A stretch of DNA of 64,000 bases from Aquabacterium parvum (GCF_001447195.1 NZ_LFRI01000341.1:124001-188000), one strand, 5' to 3'. Counted from the first letter of the stretch, positions 17,493 through 34,043 are shown. Numbers and translations: made by a program. Notes: generated by a model from the sequence alone, not told the origin.

Positions 17493-17528
17493 AACAAAAC
17501 GGCCCGGCGGTTCACCCGCTGGGCCGTG
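17493..17528 (-). terminator. Intrinsic terminator of the FabH-like gene
   Basis: On the minus strand ACGGCCC-A-GCGG pairs with CCGC-C-GGGCCGT around a GTGAA loop and is followed by TTTGTTTG. It lies between the FabH-like gene and sbcB, so sbcB needs its own promoter or read-through. Confidence 0.8.
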
Positions 17529-17571
17529 TCGGGATGCGGTCATTGTCCCGCATCGGCATCGGGTGAAAGCG

Positions 17572-18693
17572 TCAGCGCTTGCGCACCACCACCGAGCCGA
17601 CCGAGTAGCCCGCGCCGAACGAGCAGATCACGCCCAGGTCGCCCGACTTGAGGTCGGCGCGGTGGGCATGGAAAGCGATGATCGAGCCGGCCGACGAGGT
17701 GTTGGCGTATTCGTCCAGGATCAGCGGCGCGATCTCGGGCGTGACTTCCGCGCCGATGAGCTTCTTGACGATGAGCTGGTTCATCGACAGGTTGGCCTGG
17801 TGCAGCCAGAAGCGACGCACGTCGGTGGGCTGGATGCTCAGCGCGCTCAGCTGGGTTTCGATGTGCGCGGCGGCGATGGGCACCACCTCCTTGAACACCT
17901 TGCGGCCTTCCTGGCGGAAGGTCTTGTCGCGGGCGTTGGGGTCGCTGTCTTCGCTGCGGTTGAGGTAGCCGAAGTTGTTGCGGATGTTGTTGGAGAACTG
18001 CGTGGCCAGTTGCGAGCCCAGCACGTCCCACTGGTCGGCCGAGGTGGCCGTGTCGGCGCGCTCGACGACGGTGGCCGTGGCCACGTCACCGAAGATGAAG
18101 TGGCAGTCGCGGTCCTTCCACTCCTGGTGGCCAGAGGTGATTTCGGGGTTGATGACCAGCACGCACTTGGCCGAGCCCGAACGCACGGCGTTGACCGCCT
18201 GCTCCAGGCCGAAGGTGGCGGCCGAGCAAGCCACGTTCATGTCGAAGGCGTAGCCACCTGCACCCAGCGCGGCCTGGATTTCGATGGCGATGGCCGGGTA
18301 GGCGCGCTGCAGGTTGGAGCAGGCGCAGATCACACCGTCCACGTCGGCGCCGGTCTTGCCGGCGGCGGCCAGGGCCTTCTTGGCGGCTTCGACGCCGATT
18401 TCGGCCAGCATGGAGAGCTGGTCATCGCTGCGCTCCTGAAAGCGCGGGTGCATGCGGGACGGGTCCAGGATGCCGGACTTCTCCATCACGTAGCGCTGCT
18501 TGATGCCCGAGGCTTTCTCGATGAACTCGGCACTGGAGTGCACCAGAGGCTGCACGGTGCCCGCCTCGATGGCGGCAGCGTTCTCGGTGTTGAAGCGGTC
18601 AACGTAGGCGTTGAAAGCCTCGACCAGCTCGGCGTTGGTGATGGTGTGCGGCGGCTGGTACAGACCGGTTCCGCTGATGACAACTGCGCTCAT
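17572..18693 (-). CDS. Beta-ketoacyl-ACP synthase III-like enzyme (FabH family)
   Basis: A 373-residue thiolase-fold condensing enzyme, longer than housekeeping FabH (about 317). The full catalytic triad is visible: Cys in [11 protein letters not shown], His in [11 protein letters not shown] and Asn in [10 protein letters not shown]. An insertion around residues 40-80 and the [16 protein letters not shown] block separate it from the standard enzyme. Related long forms include DarB-like and other accessory synthases of betaproteobacteria. It has no fab gene neighbours, being flanked by sbcB and, divergently, a hybrid histidine kinase. It may start fatty acid synthesis or condense an acyl group for a specialised lipid; I cannot choose. 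Confidence 0.85.
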   Translation of the reverse strand: MSAVVISGTGLYQPPHTITNAELVEAFNAYVDRFNTENAAAIEAGTVQPLVHSSAEFIEKASGIKQRYVMEKSGILDPSRMHPRFQERSDDQLSMLAEIGVEAAKKALAAAGKTGADVDGVICACSNLQRAYPAIAIEIQAALGAGGYAFDMNVACSAATFGLEQAVNAVRSGSAKCVLVINPEITSGHQEWKDRDCHFIFGDVATATVVERADTATSADQWDVLGSQLATQFSNNIRNNFGYLNRSEDSDPNARDKTFRQEGRKVFKEVVPIAAAHIETQLSALSIQPTDVRRFWLHQANLSMNQLIVKKLIGAEVTPEIAPLILDEYANTSSAGSIIAFHAHRADLKSGDLGVICSFGAGYSVGSVVVRKR

Positions 18694-18922
18694 GGGCTCT
18701 CTCTCGCACGTCTGGCTCGAAGGAAAACCGGAATTTTGCCACCTTTCCCCCTGCGGGGCACCTGCGGCAGTCCACAGCCCGCTCCGCGTGATCGGGGGCA
18801 AGCCCCCAATGCGGCGTTGCACAATCAGATCACAATCGAGCCGACACGGCGGGCGCAAGACCCGCCTGAGGCCCCAGCGCGCAAGCTCAGGGGCCCGCTC
18901 CACAAACCAGACGGAAAACGGG

Positions 18923-22333
<3,411 letters not shown>

Positions 22334-22354
22334 TACCGCCCCTGCACACCGCGG

Positions 22355-23026
22355 TCAAAAGGGCACCGGGCTCACCCAATTCTGGGCGACGCCGGAGCGA
22401 GGGTGGTTGAGGCCCAGCTCCGCCGCATGCAGCATCAGTCGGGCGGCCCCCAGCTCAGGGCCGTAAAGCGGGTCGCCCACGATGGGGTGCCCCTTCGCCA
22501 TCAGGTGCACGCGCAACTGGTGCGATCGCCCCGTCACCGGCTCCAGGCTGACGCGGGTGCTGCCGTGCACCGCATCGCGCTCGATGACGCGATATCGCGT
22601 GAGCGAGGGCTTGCCGCGCTCGAAGCACACCATCTGCCTGGGCCGACGCGGCCAATCGGTGATCAGCGGCAGGTCGATCTCACCTTGCTCGGTCTGCACC
22701 AGGCCATGCACCACCGCCTCGTAACGCTTGTGCACATCGCGCCCGGCAAAAGCGATGCTCAGCAGGCGCTGCACTTCGGGACCACGACCGAACACGAGCA
22801 AGCCCGATGTGGCCATGTCCAGCCGGTGCACGATCAGGGCATCGGCGAAACGAGCCTGCACCCGTGAGGCCATGCAGTCCGCCCGATCGGCGCCCCGGCC
22901 TGGCACCGACAACAAGCCGGCGGGTTTGACCACGACCACGATGTCGTCGTCCGCGTGAACCAGGTCCAGGCCCGTGTCGGCCGGCGGCAGGTAGTCGATC
23001 TCGTCGTCCGGGTTGGTGGTGGACAT
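22355..23026 (-). CDS. rluA: RluA-type pseudouridine synthase
   Basis: A 223-residue pseudouridine synthase. VHRLDMATSGLLVF carries the catalytic Asp in the HRLD motif of the RluA family; GRSHQLRVHLMAKGHPIVGDPLYG is the conserved C-terminal block. Without an S4 domain and at this length it matches RluA, which modifies U746 of 23S rRNA and U32 of some tRNAs, rather than the longer RluC or RluD. It starts 15 bases after the SBF transporter stop and is likely co-transcribed with it. It converges with the histidine kinase gene across 21 bases. Confidence 0.88.
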   Translation of the reverse strand: MSTTNPDDEIDYLPPADTGLDLVHADDDIVVVVKPAGLLSVPGRGADRADCMASRVQARFADALIVHRLDMATSGLLVFGRGPEVQRLLSIAFAGRDVHKRYEAVVHGLVQTEQGEIDLPLITDWPRRPRQMVCFERGKPSLTRYRVIERDAVHGSTRVSLEPVTGRSHQLRVHLMAKGHPIVGDPLYGPELGAARLMLHAAELGLNHPRSGVAQNWVSPVPF

Positions 23027-23041
23027 GGCTGGTGCGTCCGC

Positions 23042-24085
23042 TCAGGCCACGCGCTTGGGCTCTGCGGCGCCTGCCCGAGCGGCGTATCGGCGAGCCATCA
23101 CCGCACACACGAACAGTTGCAGCTGGTGGTAGAGCATGATGGGCAGCACCAGCACACCCATGGCCGCGCTGCCGCCAAACAGCAGCTTGGCCATGGGCAT
23201 GCCCGACGCCAGCGTCTTCTTGGAGCCGCAGAAAACCGCCACGATCTCGTCCTCGACAGAAAACCCCAGCGCACGCGCCACCCGGCGGGTGAACCACAGC
23301 ATCGGGAACAGGAACAGGGCCGAGCCCACCACGGCCTCGGCCAGCAGGAGCGGCCCGTGGCGCGTCCACAGGCCATCGGCCACCGAGTCGCTGAACGCCG
23401 ACCACACCAACAGCACGATCACGGCTTTGTCGAACACATTGGTGATGGGCTTGATGCGCGCGAACCACTGTGCTAGCCAAGGGCGCAGCAAGTGTCCCAC
23501 CACGAATGGCAACAGCAGCATCTGTGCGACCTTGAGCATGGTGGCGCCCACGTCCAGGCCACCTCCGTCATGCCCCATGACCAGGCTCACCAGCAGCGGC
23601 GTGAGGAACACGCCCAACAAAGTCGACAAGGTGGCGTTGAGCACCGCCGCCGCCACGTGCCCGCGTGCCAGGGCCGTCATCGCCACCGAAGACGACACCG
23701 TGGACGGCAGCACCGCCAGGTAGAAAAAGCCCATCAGCAAGTCTTGCGAGACCCACGGCCCCAGCGTGAGCGCACCCAGCGCCCACCACAGGGGAAAGAG
23801 AACATAGGTGCAGGCCTGCACCAGCGCGTGCAGCTTCCAGCGGCTGGCGCCGGCCTTGAGGTTGTCAGTCGACAGACCCATGCCGTGCAGGAAGAACAGC
23901 AGGAACACGCCCACGTCGGTGACCCGTCCCATGTGCAGCGGGCCTTCGCTGCGGCCCCATTGCGGCACCAGCGACGCCAGCACCACCGCCGCCACCATGC
24001 CGAGCAGAAACCAATCGGCCCCGCCGCGCTGGCTCCGACGTGGATCGACTGCGGGTGCGAGGAACGGGGCAAAGGAGCGACGCAT
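23042..24085 (-). CDS. Bile acid:sodium symporter family transporter (YfeH-like)
   Basis: A 347-residue inner-membrane protein with about ten hydrophobic helices. It is of the SBF-like/YfeH branch of the bile acid:Na+ symporter superfamily, recognised by its length, by the LPSTVSSSVAMTALARGHVAAAVLNATLS segment split over two helices (central unwound sodium-site region) and by the GSKKTLASGMPMAKLLF block. Substrate is not known for most of this branch and bile acids are unlikely here. It is the first gene of a two-gene unit with rluA and is divergent from acnA across 136 bases. Confidence 0.85.
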   Translation of the reverse strand: MRRSFAPFLAPAVDPRRSQRGGADWFLLGMVAAVVLASLVPQWGRSEGPLHMGRVTDVGVFLLFFLHGMGLSTDNLKAGASRWKLHALVQACTYVLFPLWWALGALTLGPWVSQDLLMGFFYLAVLPSTVSSSVAMTALARGHVAAAVLNATLSTLLGVFLTPLLVSLVMGHDGGGLDVGATMLKVAQMLLLPFVVGHLLRPWLAQWFARIKPITNVFDKAVIVLLVWSAFSDSVADGLWTRHGPLLLAEAVVGSALFLFPMLWFTRRVARALGFSVEDEIVAVFCGSKKTLASGMPMAKLLFGGSAAMGVLVLPIMLYHQLQLFVCAVMARRYAARAGAAEPKRVA

Positions 24086-24221
24086 GGGTACAACCAGGGA
24101 AATCGGTCAGGCCTGAAGGCCCTCAAAGGTCAAAGCTTAAACCCAAGAGCCTGACACACGCAGGGCCATGGGCTGCTGCCAAAATGACCCAATCCTCCAC
24201 CCCCACAGCAAAGGAGTTCCC

Positions 24222-26957
<2,736 letters not shown>

Positions 26958-26977
26958 CCCCATCCCCCCCTCCAACC

Positions 26978-27003
26978 GGCCGCGCGCCACCCGGCGCGCG
27001 GCC
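26978..27003 (+). other. Perfect GC-only hairpin between acnA and alkC-like gene
   Basis: GGCCGCGCGCC and GGCGCGCGGCC form a perfect 11-bp stem around ACCC. No T run follows, so it is not a classical terminator. It lies 20 bases after the acnA stop and 19 before the next ATG, so it could stabilise the acnA 3' end or mask the next ribosome site. Confidence 0.6.
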
Positions 27004-27022
27004 CAAGCAAAACGGAACACCG

Positions 27023-28189
27023 ATGGCCGAGGCCTTCAAGAACCTGATCGGCCCGGCCACGGTGCAGGCCGTCTCCCACCACCTGCACCGCGTGCACCGG
27101 CGCTTTGACCAGGCCAGCTTCGAGTCGCAAGCCCTCACCGGCCTGCAAGCGCTCGAGTTCAAAGCCCGAGCGCAGCACCTGGCCCAAGCGCTCATGGCGC
27201 ACTTGCCGGAAGACTTCGAGCGCTGCGCCGCGCTGCTCGAGGCCAGCCTCAAGCGCGTGCCTGCGCCTCGCTTCGAGCACGACCCGGACAAGGAACTTGG
27301 CAACCTCCAAACCGACGAGACCGGTGTGGCGGGCTGGGCGCTGTGGGCCTACGGCGAGGTCATCGCACAACGCGGGCTGCCGCACCCCGAGCGCGCCCTG
27401 CAAGCGCTGCACGCCATCACCCAACGCTTCACCGCCGAGTTCGCCATCCGCCCCATCATCCAGGCACACCCCGAGCTGGCCTTCGCCACCCTGCAGCGAT
27501 GGTTGGATGACCCCAGTGCCCACGTGCGCAGACTGGTCAGCGAAGGCAGCCGCCCCCGCCTGCCGTGGGGCCTGCGCCTGCACGACCTCGTTCGCGACCC
27601 GTCGCCCACCCTGCCTTTGCTGCACCGCCTGCAGGACGACCCGGCCGAGTACGTGCGCCGCAGCGTGGCCAACCACCTCAACGACATCGGCAAGGACCAC
27701 CCCGAGCTGCTCGTGCAATGGGTGCGAGAGCACCGCGACGACACCCACCCCACGCGCTCGCGCCTGCTGCGCCATGCCAGCCGTCACCTCATCAAGCAGG
27801 GGCACACCCCCATGCTGCACTGCTGGGACGTGGGCACCGAGTTCCATGGTGAGGTGAGCCTGTCTGTGCCACATCACACCGTGCACATCGGCGAGGTGCT
27901 GCCGCTGACGATCGCACTCACGGCCACAGGCCCCGCGCCGCAAACCCTGGAGGTGGATGTGCGCGTGCACCTGCGCAAGGCCGATGGCCAGTTGCGCCCC
28001 AAGGTGTTCAAAGGCAAGCGCCTGACGCTGGCCAAGGGTGAGCAGGCCAGCTGGACGCAGTCGCTGTCGTTCAAACCGGTGAGCACGCGCACGCTCTACC
28101 CCGGCACGCAGGGGCTGGACGTGTCGGTCAATGGCCAGGCTTTGGGGTGGATCGAGCTGACGCTGAAAGAGGCGCTCCCGGCGCGTTGA
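27023..28189 (+). CDS. AlkC-type DNA alkylation repair glycosylase with Ig-like domain
   Basis: A 388-residue protein of the HEAT-like repeat DNA glycosylases that remove alkylated bases such as 3-methyladenine. Residues 1 to about 275 form helical repeats (ADRLEA-like repeats, with WLDDPSAHVRRLVSEGSRPRLPW as the conserved core). Residues about 285-388 are strand-rich (FHGEVSLSVPHHTVHIGEV onward) and match the C-terminal Ig-like extension described for one AlkC subgroup. The opening MAEAFKNLIGPATV is typical of AlkC. It follows acnA closely but is functionally unrelated. No ada or alkA gene is nearby. Confidence 0.85.
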   Translation: MAEAFKNLIGPATVQAVSHHLHRVHRRFDQASFESQALTGLQALEFKARAQHLAQALMAHLPEDFERCAALLEASLKRVPAPRFEHDPDKELGNLQTDETGVAGWALWAYGEVIAQRGLPHPERALQALHAITQRFTAEFAIRPIIQAHPELAFATLQRWLDDPSAHVRRLVSEGSRPRLPWGLRLHDLVRDPSPTLPLLHRLQDDPAEYVRRSVANHLNDIGKDHPELLVQWVREHRDDTHPTRSRLLRHASRHLIKQGHTPMLHCWDVGTEFHGEVSLSVPHHTVHIGEVLPLTIALTATGPAPQTLEVDVRVHLRKADGQLRPKVFKGKRLTLAKGEQASWTQSLSFKPVSTRTLYPGTQGLDVSVNGQALGWIELTLKEALPAR

Positions 28190-28265
28190 AGTCAGGTCGG
28201 CAGAGATTGACCCGCCGCTTGCACGCATGCGGGTCTCCACCGGATTGAAGCGCCTCGGGCTGATT

Positions 28266-28280
28266 GTTATTGTGCATAAC
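28266..28280. promoter_or_regulatory. AT-rich palindrome before the lipase gene
   Basis: GTTAT-TGTGC-ATAAC lies 22 bases before the lipase start, in an AT-rich island within otherwise GC-rich sequence. It could be an operator or overlap the lipase promoter. The 113-base gap holds no other clear element. Confidence 0.3.
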
Positions 28281-28302
28281 ATTCCAACTCGAGTCCTCCA
28301 CC

Positions 28303-29244
28303 ATGCGCCTCACCCACCAACGCCTGCTGGCCGCCGCTCGCTCTGCCGCCGCCACCCTCGCTCTGGCTTGCACCTTCACAGGTGCCACCCTGCTGGCCAC
28401 CAGCGCCCAAGCCGCCACGGCCTCCACGGAAGCCGCCACGCGCCACCCCATCGTGCTGGTGCACGGCTTCATGGGCTTCAAAGAGATCTTCGGTGTCGAC
28501 TACTTCTACGAGGTGCCTGCCCTGCTGCGCCGCAACGGTGCCAAGGTCTACGTGGCCGCCGTCTCCGAGGTCAACTCCAGCTCGGTGCGCGGCGAGCAAC
28601 TGCTGCAGCAAATGAAGCAATGGGCCGCCAGGGACAGCATCCAGAAGTTCAACCTGATCGGCCACAGCCAGGGCGGCCCCACCGCGCGTTACGTGGCGGG
28701 CGTGGCCCCCGACATGGTGGCCAGCGTGACCACCATGTCCAGCCCGACGGTCGTGACCGCCCAGCAAGACGCCGAGAGCAACATCGCCAACGGCATCCGC
28801 TCTTACGGCTCATGGATCGAGTTCGCAGGCACCTTCGTGGCCTGGATCTCGGGCCAGCCGCAACTGCCGCAAGAGGCTTCGGCGCTGACGCTGAAAGAAG
28901 AGCTCGACGACTTCGCCATCCGCTTCCCGGCCGGCCTGCCCGCCACCTACTGCGGCGAAGGCGCTCCGGTGGTCAACGGCATCCGCTACTACTCGGCCAG
29001 CGGCATCGGCGTCAAAACCAACGCCTGGGACATCTCCGACCTGGCCATGCAGCAGCTCTCCGAGCCCTCTGACGGCGCGATCGTCTCGTGCGCCGCGCGC
29101 CTGGGCAAGGTCATCCGAGCCGACTACCCCTGGAACCACATCGACGAGATGAACCACATCTTCGGGCTGATCGGCAAGGGTGCCCCGAGCCCGGCGCAGT
29201 TCTACCTGACGCACGCCACCCGGCTCAAGCTCGCCGGGGTGTGA
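28303..29244 (+). CDS. Secreted triacylglycerol lipase (family I.1/I.2 type)
   Basis: A 313-residue alpha/beta hydrolase with a signal peptide (basic RLTHQR head, hydrophobic core, cleavage near residue 37 after AQA). The mature protein begins with the HPIVLVHGFMGF oxyanion block. The nucleophile is the Ser of IGHSQGGP. The Asp is probably in PSDGAIVS and the His in WNHIDEMN. Two cysteines (TYCGEG and VSCAAR) fit the single disulfide of Pseudomonas and Burkholderia lipases. Such lipases usually need a membrane foldase encoded just downstream, but none is here; the next gene is an ArsC-like protein on the other strand. The start follows a leader with no other in-frame choice of merit. Confidence 0.88.
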   Translation: MRLTHQRLLAAARSAAATLALACTFTGATLLATSAQAATASTEAATRHPIVLVHGFMGFKEIFGVDYFYEVPALLRRNGAKVYVAAVSEVNSSSVRGEQLLQQMKQWAARDSIQKFNLIGHSQGGPTARYVAGVAPDMVASVTTMSSPTVVTAQQDAESNIANGIRSYGSWIEFAGTFVAWISGQPQLPQEASALTLKEELDDFAIRFPAGLPATYCGEGAPVVNGIRYYSASGIGVKTNAWDISDLAMQQLSEPSDGAIVSCAARLGKVIRADYPWNHIDEMNHIFGLIGKGAPSPAQFYLTHATRLKLAGV

Positions 29245-29320
29245 ACCAACGCGAGCGCGGCTGACCTCGAACCGGCCATGCCCCCGGCAGCGCGCACCGT
29301 CGTGCGCGATCAGTTCGCCA

Positions 29321-29680
29321 TCACAAGGCCGCCGCCACCGCTGCGGCCTTTTTCTCGTCAAAGCCCACGGCCAGCACCCGGCCAGCTTGCTCGATCACCG
29401 GGCGCTTGATGACGCTGGCCTGCTTGAGCATCAAGGCCTTGGCACTGGCTGCATCGCTCACGCCAGCCTTGGTGGCCTCGTCGAGCTGGCGCCAGGTCGT
29501 GCCTTGCTTGTTGACCAGCACCTCCCAGCCCACCTGCTTGATCCAGTCGTCCAGGCGGTCGGCGGGCACGCCCTGCTTCTTGTAGTCGTGGAAAACGAAA
29601 GGCGCGCCTTGCTCGTCGAGCCAGGTGCGCGCCTTCTTCACGGTGTTGCAGTTGGGGATGCCATAAACCAGCAGGGACAT
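29321..29680 (-). CDS. ArsC/YffB-family reductase-like protein
   Basis: A 119-residue thioredoxin-fold protein starting MSLLVYGIPNCNTVKKARTWL. The single Cys in PNCNTVKK occupies the active-site position of ArsC-family proteins. The lack of the Arg set of true arsenate reductases and the short length point to the YffB/Spx-like branch, whose members may use glutathione. No ars genes are nearby. It converges with the lipase gene; the gap holds a GCGCGCAC/GTGCGCG hairpin without a T tract. Confidence 0.85.
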   Translation of the reverse strand: MSLLVYGIPNCNTVKKARTWLDEQGAPFVFHDYKKQGVPADRLDDWIKQVGWEVLVNKQGTTWRQLDEATKAGVSDAASAKALMLKQASVIKRPVIEQAGRVLAVGFDEKKAAAVAAAL

Positions 29681-29788
29681 GTTCAGTGCTCCGGGAACGG
29701 GTGAGTGCCTTGAGCCCTGAACTGTGGCACAGCCTTGTGGGCCGCGCCACGCGCTGGGGATGGGATCCGATGGATTCGCTGTGTCGTG

Positions 29789-29820
29789 TTCAGACCTTCA
29801 GACCTTCAGACCTTCAGACC
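29789..29820. repeat. Four tandem copies of an 8-bp repeat
   Basis: TTCAGACC occurs four times without change and without gaps (29789, 29797, 29805, 29813). On the minus strand it reads GGTCTGAA. The first unit in that direction contains the stop codon of the DUF779 gene, so copy-number change would not alter that protein. The remaining 133-base gap up to the ArsC-like gene shows nothing else. Confidence 0.9.
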
Positions 29821-30190
29821 TGAAGCACGAACACCGGCGGCAGGCTGGCCTGCTCTGGCTCGGTGAACGGCCGCGAGCGGATCACGAATCGGAGTCGGCT
29901 GCTGCCCTCCAGGGAGAACATGCCGGCGCGGCCCAGTGCGACGTCAAGCGTCAGGTGGGTGTGCTGCCACACCTCGAACTGCGCAGCGCTCATGTAGAAC
30001 GGGCAGCCCCCCACCTCGCCCAGCCGCACATCCGACGGACCGACCATGAACTCATCGCGCTCGAAACACATGGGCAAGCTGCCGTCGCAGCAGCCTCCGG
30101 ACTGGTGGAACATCAGCTCGCCATGCTCGGCCCTGAGCCGCTCGATGAGGGCCAGCGCCTCGGGCGTGGCCGTCACGCGCTGGGCAGCCA

Positions 30191-30191
<1 letters not shown>
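29814..30191 (-). CDS. DUF779 protein, aldehyde dehydrogenase partner
   Basis: A 125-residue protein with HQSGGCCDGSLPMC near residues 29-42, the Cys-rich signature of DUF779. A third Cys follows in VGGCPFYM. Genes of this family commonly follow acetaldehyde-type aldehyde dehydrogenases, as here: its ATG shares one base with the dehydrogenase stop (TGATG), so the two are coupled. The cysteines suggest metal binding or redox protection of the dehydrogenase, but the role is not established. Its last codons run into the octanucleotide repeat. Confidence 0.85.
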
Positions 30192-31711
<1,520 letters not shown>

Positions 31712-31824
31712 GCGGGTCTCCTGGTGAGTGAGCGATGTGCTGGGCGGATGCTGAAAAGGTGCGGGTGGGCAGGCGGGAGATCGAACCTGCCCGGGGGCTT
31801 GTGGCCCCGCCGCCCTTCTTCCAG

Positions 31825-31840
31825 CGCAGGGCGCGTGCCA
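31825..31840 (-). promoter_or_regulatory. Sigma-54 promoter of the aldehyde dehydrogenase operon
   Basis: Reading the minus strand, TGGCACG (31840-31834), four bases, then CTGCG (31829-31825). This matches the -24/-12 consensus (TGGCACG-N4-TTGCW) at all key GG and GC positions. Transcription would begin near 31813, leaving a leader of about 100 bases. Confidence 0.75.
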
Positions 31841-31950
31841 TCCCGGGTTCGCACCGATCCCCCAGCTTTCACGCGCTGGGATGCCGCCCACGGGCCCAGG
31901 GAGAACCCGTTGTCACCCCACACCAGCCTGCGCTGCGTCAACGCTGCACG

Positions 31951-31992
31951 CTGTACCGAAATGACACAGGGTGAGCCCGGGTGTGGCACACC
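31951..31992. promoter_or_regulatory. Candidate activator sites between the divergent genes
   Basis: Two symmetric elements lie 110-150 bases upstream of the sigma-54 promoter: CTGT-N11-ACAG (31951-31969) and GGTGT-GGC-ACACC (31980-31992). This is the usual distance for an enhancer-binding protein. The second lies about 12 bases before a GATACT -10-like box (32004-32009) of the activator gene itself. The rest of the 307-base gap 31712-32018 holds only the leader hairpin and the sigma-54 promoter. Confidence 0.45.
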
Positions 31993-32018
31993 GTCCCCCG
32001 GTGGATACTGCGCTCGCC

Positions 32019-34043
32019 ATGCGACCCAACCACCTGCCCGTCACCTCGCCCCAGCTGCAGCAGGCTCGCCGCTGCCTGCTCGAGACCGGCGACCTGCCCC
32101 TGGGCCTGGTGGACGACGCCCTGCAACGCTCCTGGCAGCGCAGCCAGCACGCTGGCATCAGCCCCCTCGGTGGCCTGGGCGAGCCCCCGCTGTGCAGCGA
32201 CGGCGAACTGCGCCGCGCGGTGGCCGCAGAGCATGAATTCCTGGCCCAGGCGCGCCCGGTGATGGACTTCGTCTTCGACCAGATGCGCGACTCTGGCAGC
32301 CTGGTCGTGCTGGCCAATGCGCGCGGCCTGCTCCTGCACAGCCTGGGCGACGCCGACTTCCTCGGTCGCGCCGAGCGCGTCTCGCTGCGCCCCGGTGCCC
32401 TGTGGCACGAGAGAGACCGCGGCACCAACGCCATCGGCACCTGCCTGGCGGAAAACCGCGCCGTCGTCATCCACGGCGCCGAGCACTACCTCGAGCGCAA
32501 CGGCTTCCTGACCTGCTCTGCCGCCCCCGTGTTCGGCCCGCGCGGCCAGCTGAGCGGGGTGCTCGACATCTCAGGCGACCACCGAGGACACCACCCGCAC
32601 ACCTTCGCGCTGGTGCGATCGGCCGCGCGCATGATCGAAGACCGGCTCTTCCACGCCCGCCACGCAGGCGACCGCATCCTGCGCCTGCACCCGCTCGCCG
32701 AGGGCCTGGGTGGCGTCGGAGAAGGCCTGGTCGCGCTGTCGGAGGACGGCTGGGTGGTGGGCGCCAACCCCCTGGCCCAACAGTGGCTGGCCTTGCCGGC
32801 AGAACGAATCGGTGCCTGCACGCTGGAGCAGCTCACGGGCACCGGGCTGGGTCTGTGGCCGCCGGGGCGGGTGCGGGTGCTCCAGGGCTCACACGGCGGC
32901 CATGCCCTGCATGCGAGGCTGGACAGCACCGAGCGCGTGGTGATCCAGGCCCGGGCACCAACGCCCATCGCACCAGGCAGCAGCACCACGTCCCGTCCGA
33001 TCCGCGAGCAAACGCCAACAGCAACGCACCCCGCCAAGCGGGACGCGCCACCCGACCTCGACCCACGCGTTGCCGACGCCTTCTCGCGCGCCCGGCGCGT
33101 GCAGGCCCAAGGCATCGCGCTGCTGATCCAGGGCGAGTCAGGCACTGGCAAAGAGGTGCTCGCACGCCGCCTGCACGAAGAAGGCCCCCGGGCAGGCAAG
33201 CCCTTCGTGGCAGTCAACTGCGCCGCCCTGCCAGAGCAGTTGATCGAGGCCGAACTCTTCGGCTACGTCGGGGGCGCCTTCACTGGCGCGCGCCGCGAGG
33301 GCTCACCAGGTCGCATCCGCGAGGCCCACGGCGGCACCCTCTTCCTCGACGAAATCGGGGACATGCCGCTGCCACTGCAAGCTCGCCTGCTTCGCGTGCT
33401 GCAGGACAAGGCCGTTGTGCCTGTGGGCGGCGGTCAGGCCATGCCGGTCGACTTCCTGCTGGTGAGTGCCACGCATCAACGGCTCAAGGACGCCATCGCC
33501 TGCAACACCTTCCGCGCGGACCTCTACTACCGACTCAACGGCCTGAGCGTGACCCTGCCCCCGTTGCGCGAGCGGCAGGACTTCGACGCACTGCTGCACG
33601 AGATGCTCAGCCGCATCGCTCGCGAAATGGGTCGCCCGGCCATCGAGGGAGTGCACCCAGGCCTGCTCACTGCCCTGCGCCAGCACGCCTGGCCCGGCAA
33701 CCTGCGACAGCTCCACGCCCTGCTGCGAACCGCCTGCGCCTTGCTGCCCTCCGATGCAAGGGACCTCGACTGGTCTCACCTGCCAGAGGACATGGCCGAA
33801 GAGCTGCATGCTGCCGATGGCACCAGGCCGCCACAGCCACCCCACGGGGCGGCATCGAATCCACCAGTCCAAGCGGACACCAACGCGGGCGAGACCAACC
33901 TTCGTCGCCTGTCCAGCCAGGCCATCCGCCAGGTCATCGAGGCCACGCAGGGCAACATGTCGGAGGCGGCGCGACGCCTGGGCATCAGCCGCAACACCCT
34001 CTACCGCTGGCAACGTAAAGCCGGTCGCAACGACCTGGGCTGA
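32019..34043 (+). CDS. AcoR-like sigma-54-dependent transcriptional activator
   Basis: A 674-residue enhancer-binding protein. An N-terminal GAF-type sensor (about 60-215) precedes a weak PAS-like segment (about 230-300). The AAA+ domain has Walker A GESGTGKE, the sigma-54 contact loop GAFTGA and Walker B GTLFLDEIGD. A Pro-rich linker leads to a Fis-type helix-turn-helix (NMSEAARRLGISRNTLYRW). The sensor segment PGALWHERDRGTNAIGTCLAE is typical of AcoR-like activators of alcohol and acetoin genes. It is divergent from the aldehyde dehydrogenase, whose promoter is sigma-54 dependent, so that operon is the obvious target. ATG at 32019 is preferred over GTG at 31971. Confidence 0.9.
   Translation: MRPNHLPVTSPQLQQARRCLLETGDLPLGLVDDALQRSWQRSQHAGISPLGGLGEPPLCSDGELRRAVAAEHEFLAQARPVMDFVFDQMRDSGSLVVLANARGLLLHSLGDADFLGRAERVSLRPGALWHERDRGTNAIGTCLAENRAVVIHGAEHYLERNGFLTCSAAPVFGPRGQLSGVLDISGDHRGHHPHTFALVRSAARMIEDRLFHARHAGDRILRLHPLAEGLGGVGEGLVALSEDGWVVGANPLAQQWLALPAERIGACTLEQLTGTGLGLWPPGRVRVLQGSHGGHALHARLDSTERVVIQARAPTPIAPGSSTTSRPIREQTPTATHPAKRDAPPDLDPRVADAFSRARRVQAQGIALLIQGESGTGKEVLARRLHEEGPRAGKPFVAVNCAALPEQLIEAELFGYVGGAFTGARREGSPGRIREAHGGTLFLDEIGDMPLPLQARLLRVLQDKAVVPVGGGQAMPVDFLLVSATHQRLKDAIACNTFRADLYYRLNGLSVTLPPLRERQDFDALLHEMLSRIAREMGRPAIEGVHPGLLTALRQHAWPGNLRQLHALLRTACALLPSDARDLDWSHLPEDMAEELHAADGTRPPQPPHGAASNPPVQADTNAGETNLRRLSSQAIRQVIEATQGNMSEAARRLGISRNTLYRWQRKAGRNDLG

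Noticed and set aside
15989-17566. A 525-codon frame opposite sbcB
   Set aside because: It has no recognisable motif and lies fully over a clear exonuclease I gene.
29789-29820. CRISPR-like array
   Set aside because: The four units are only 8 bp and have no spacers, so this is a plain tandem repeat.
31767-31792. tRNA-like T-arm (GGTTCGATC on the minus strand)
   Set aside because: The flanks form a simple GGGCAGG/CCTGCCC hairpin with a 12-base loop; no acceptor, D or anticodon arm can be built around it.
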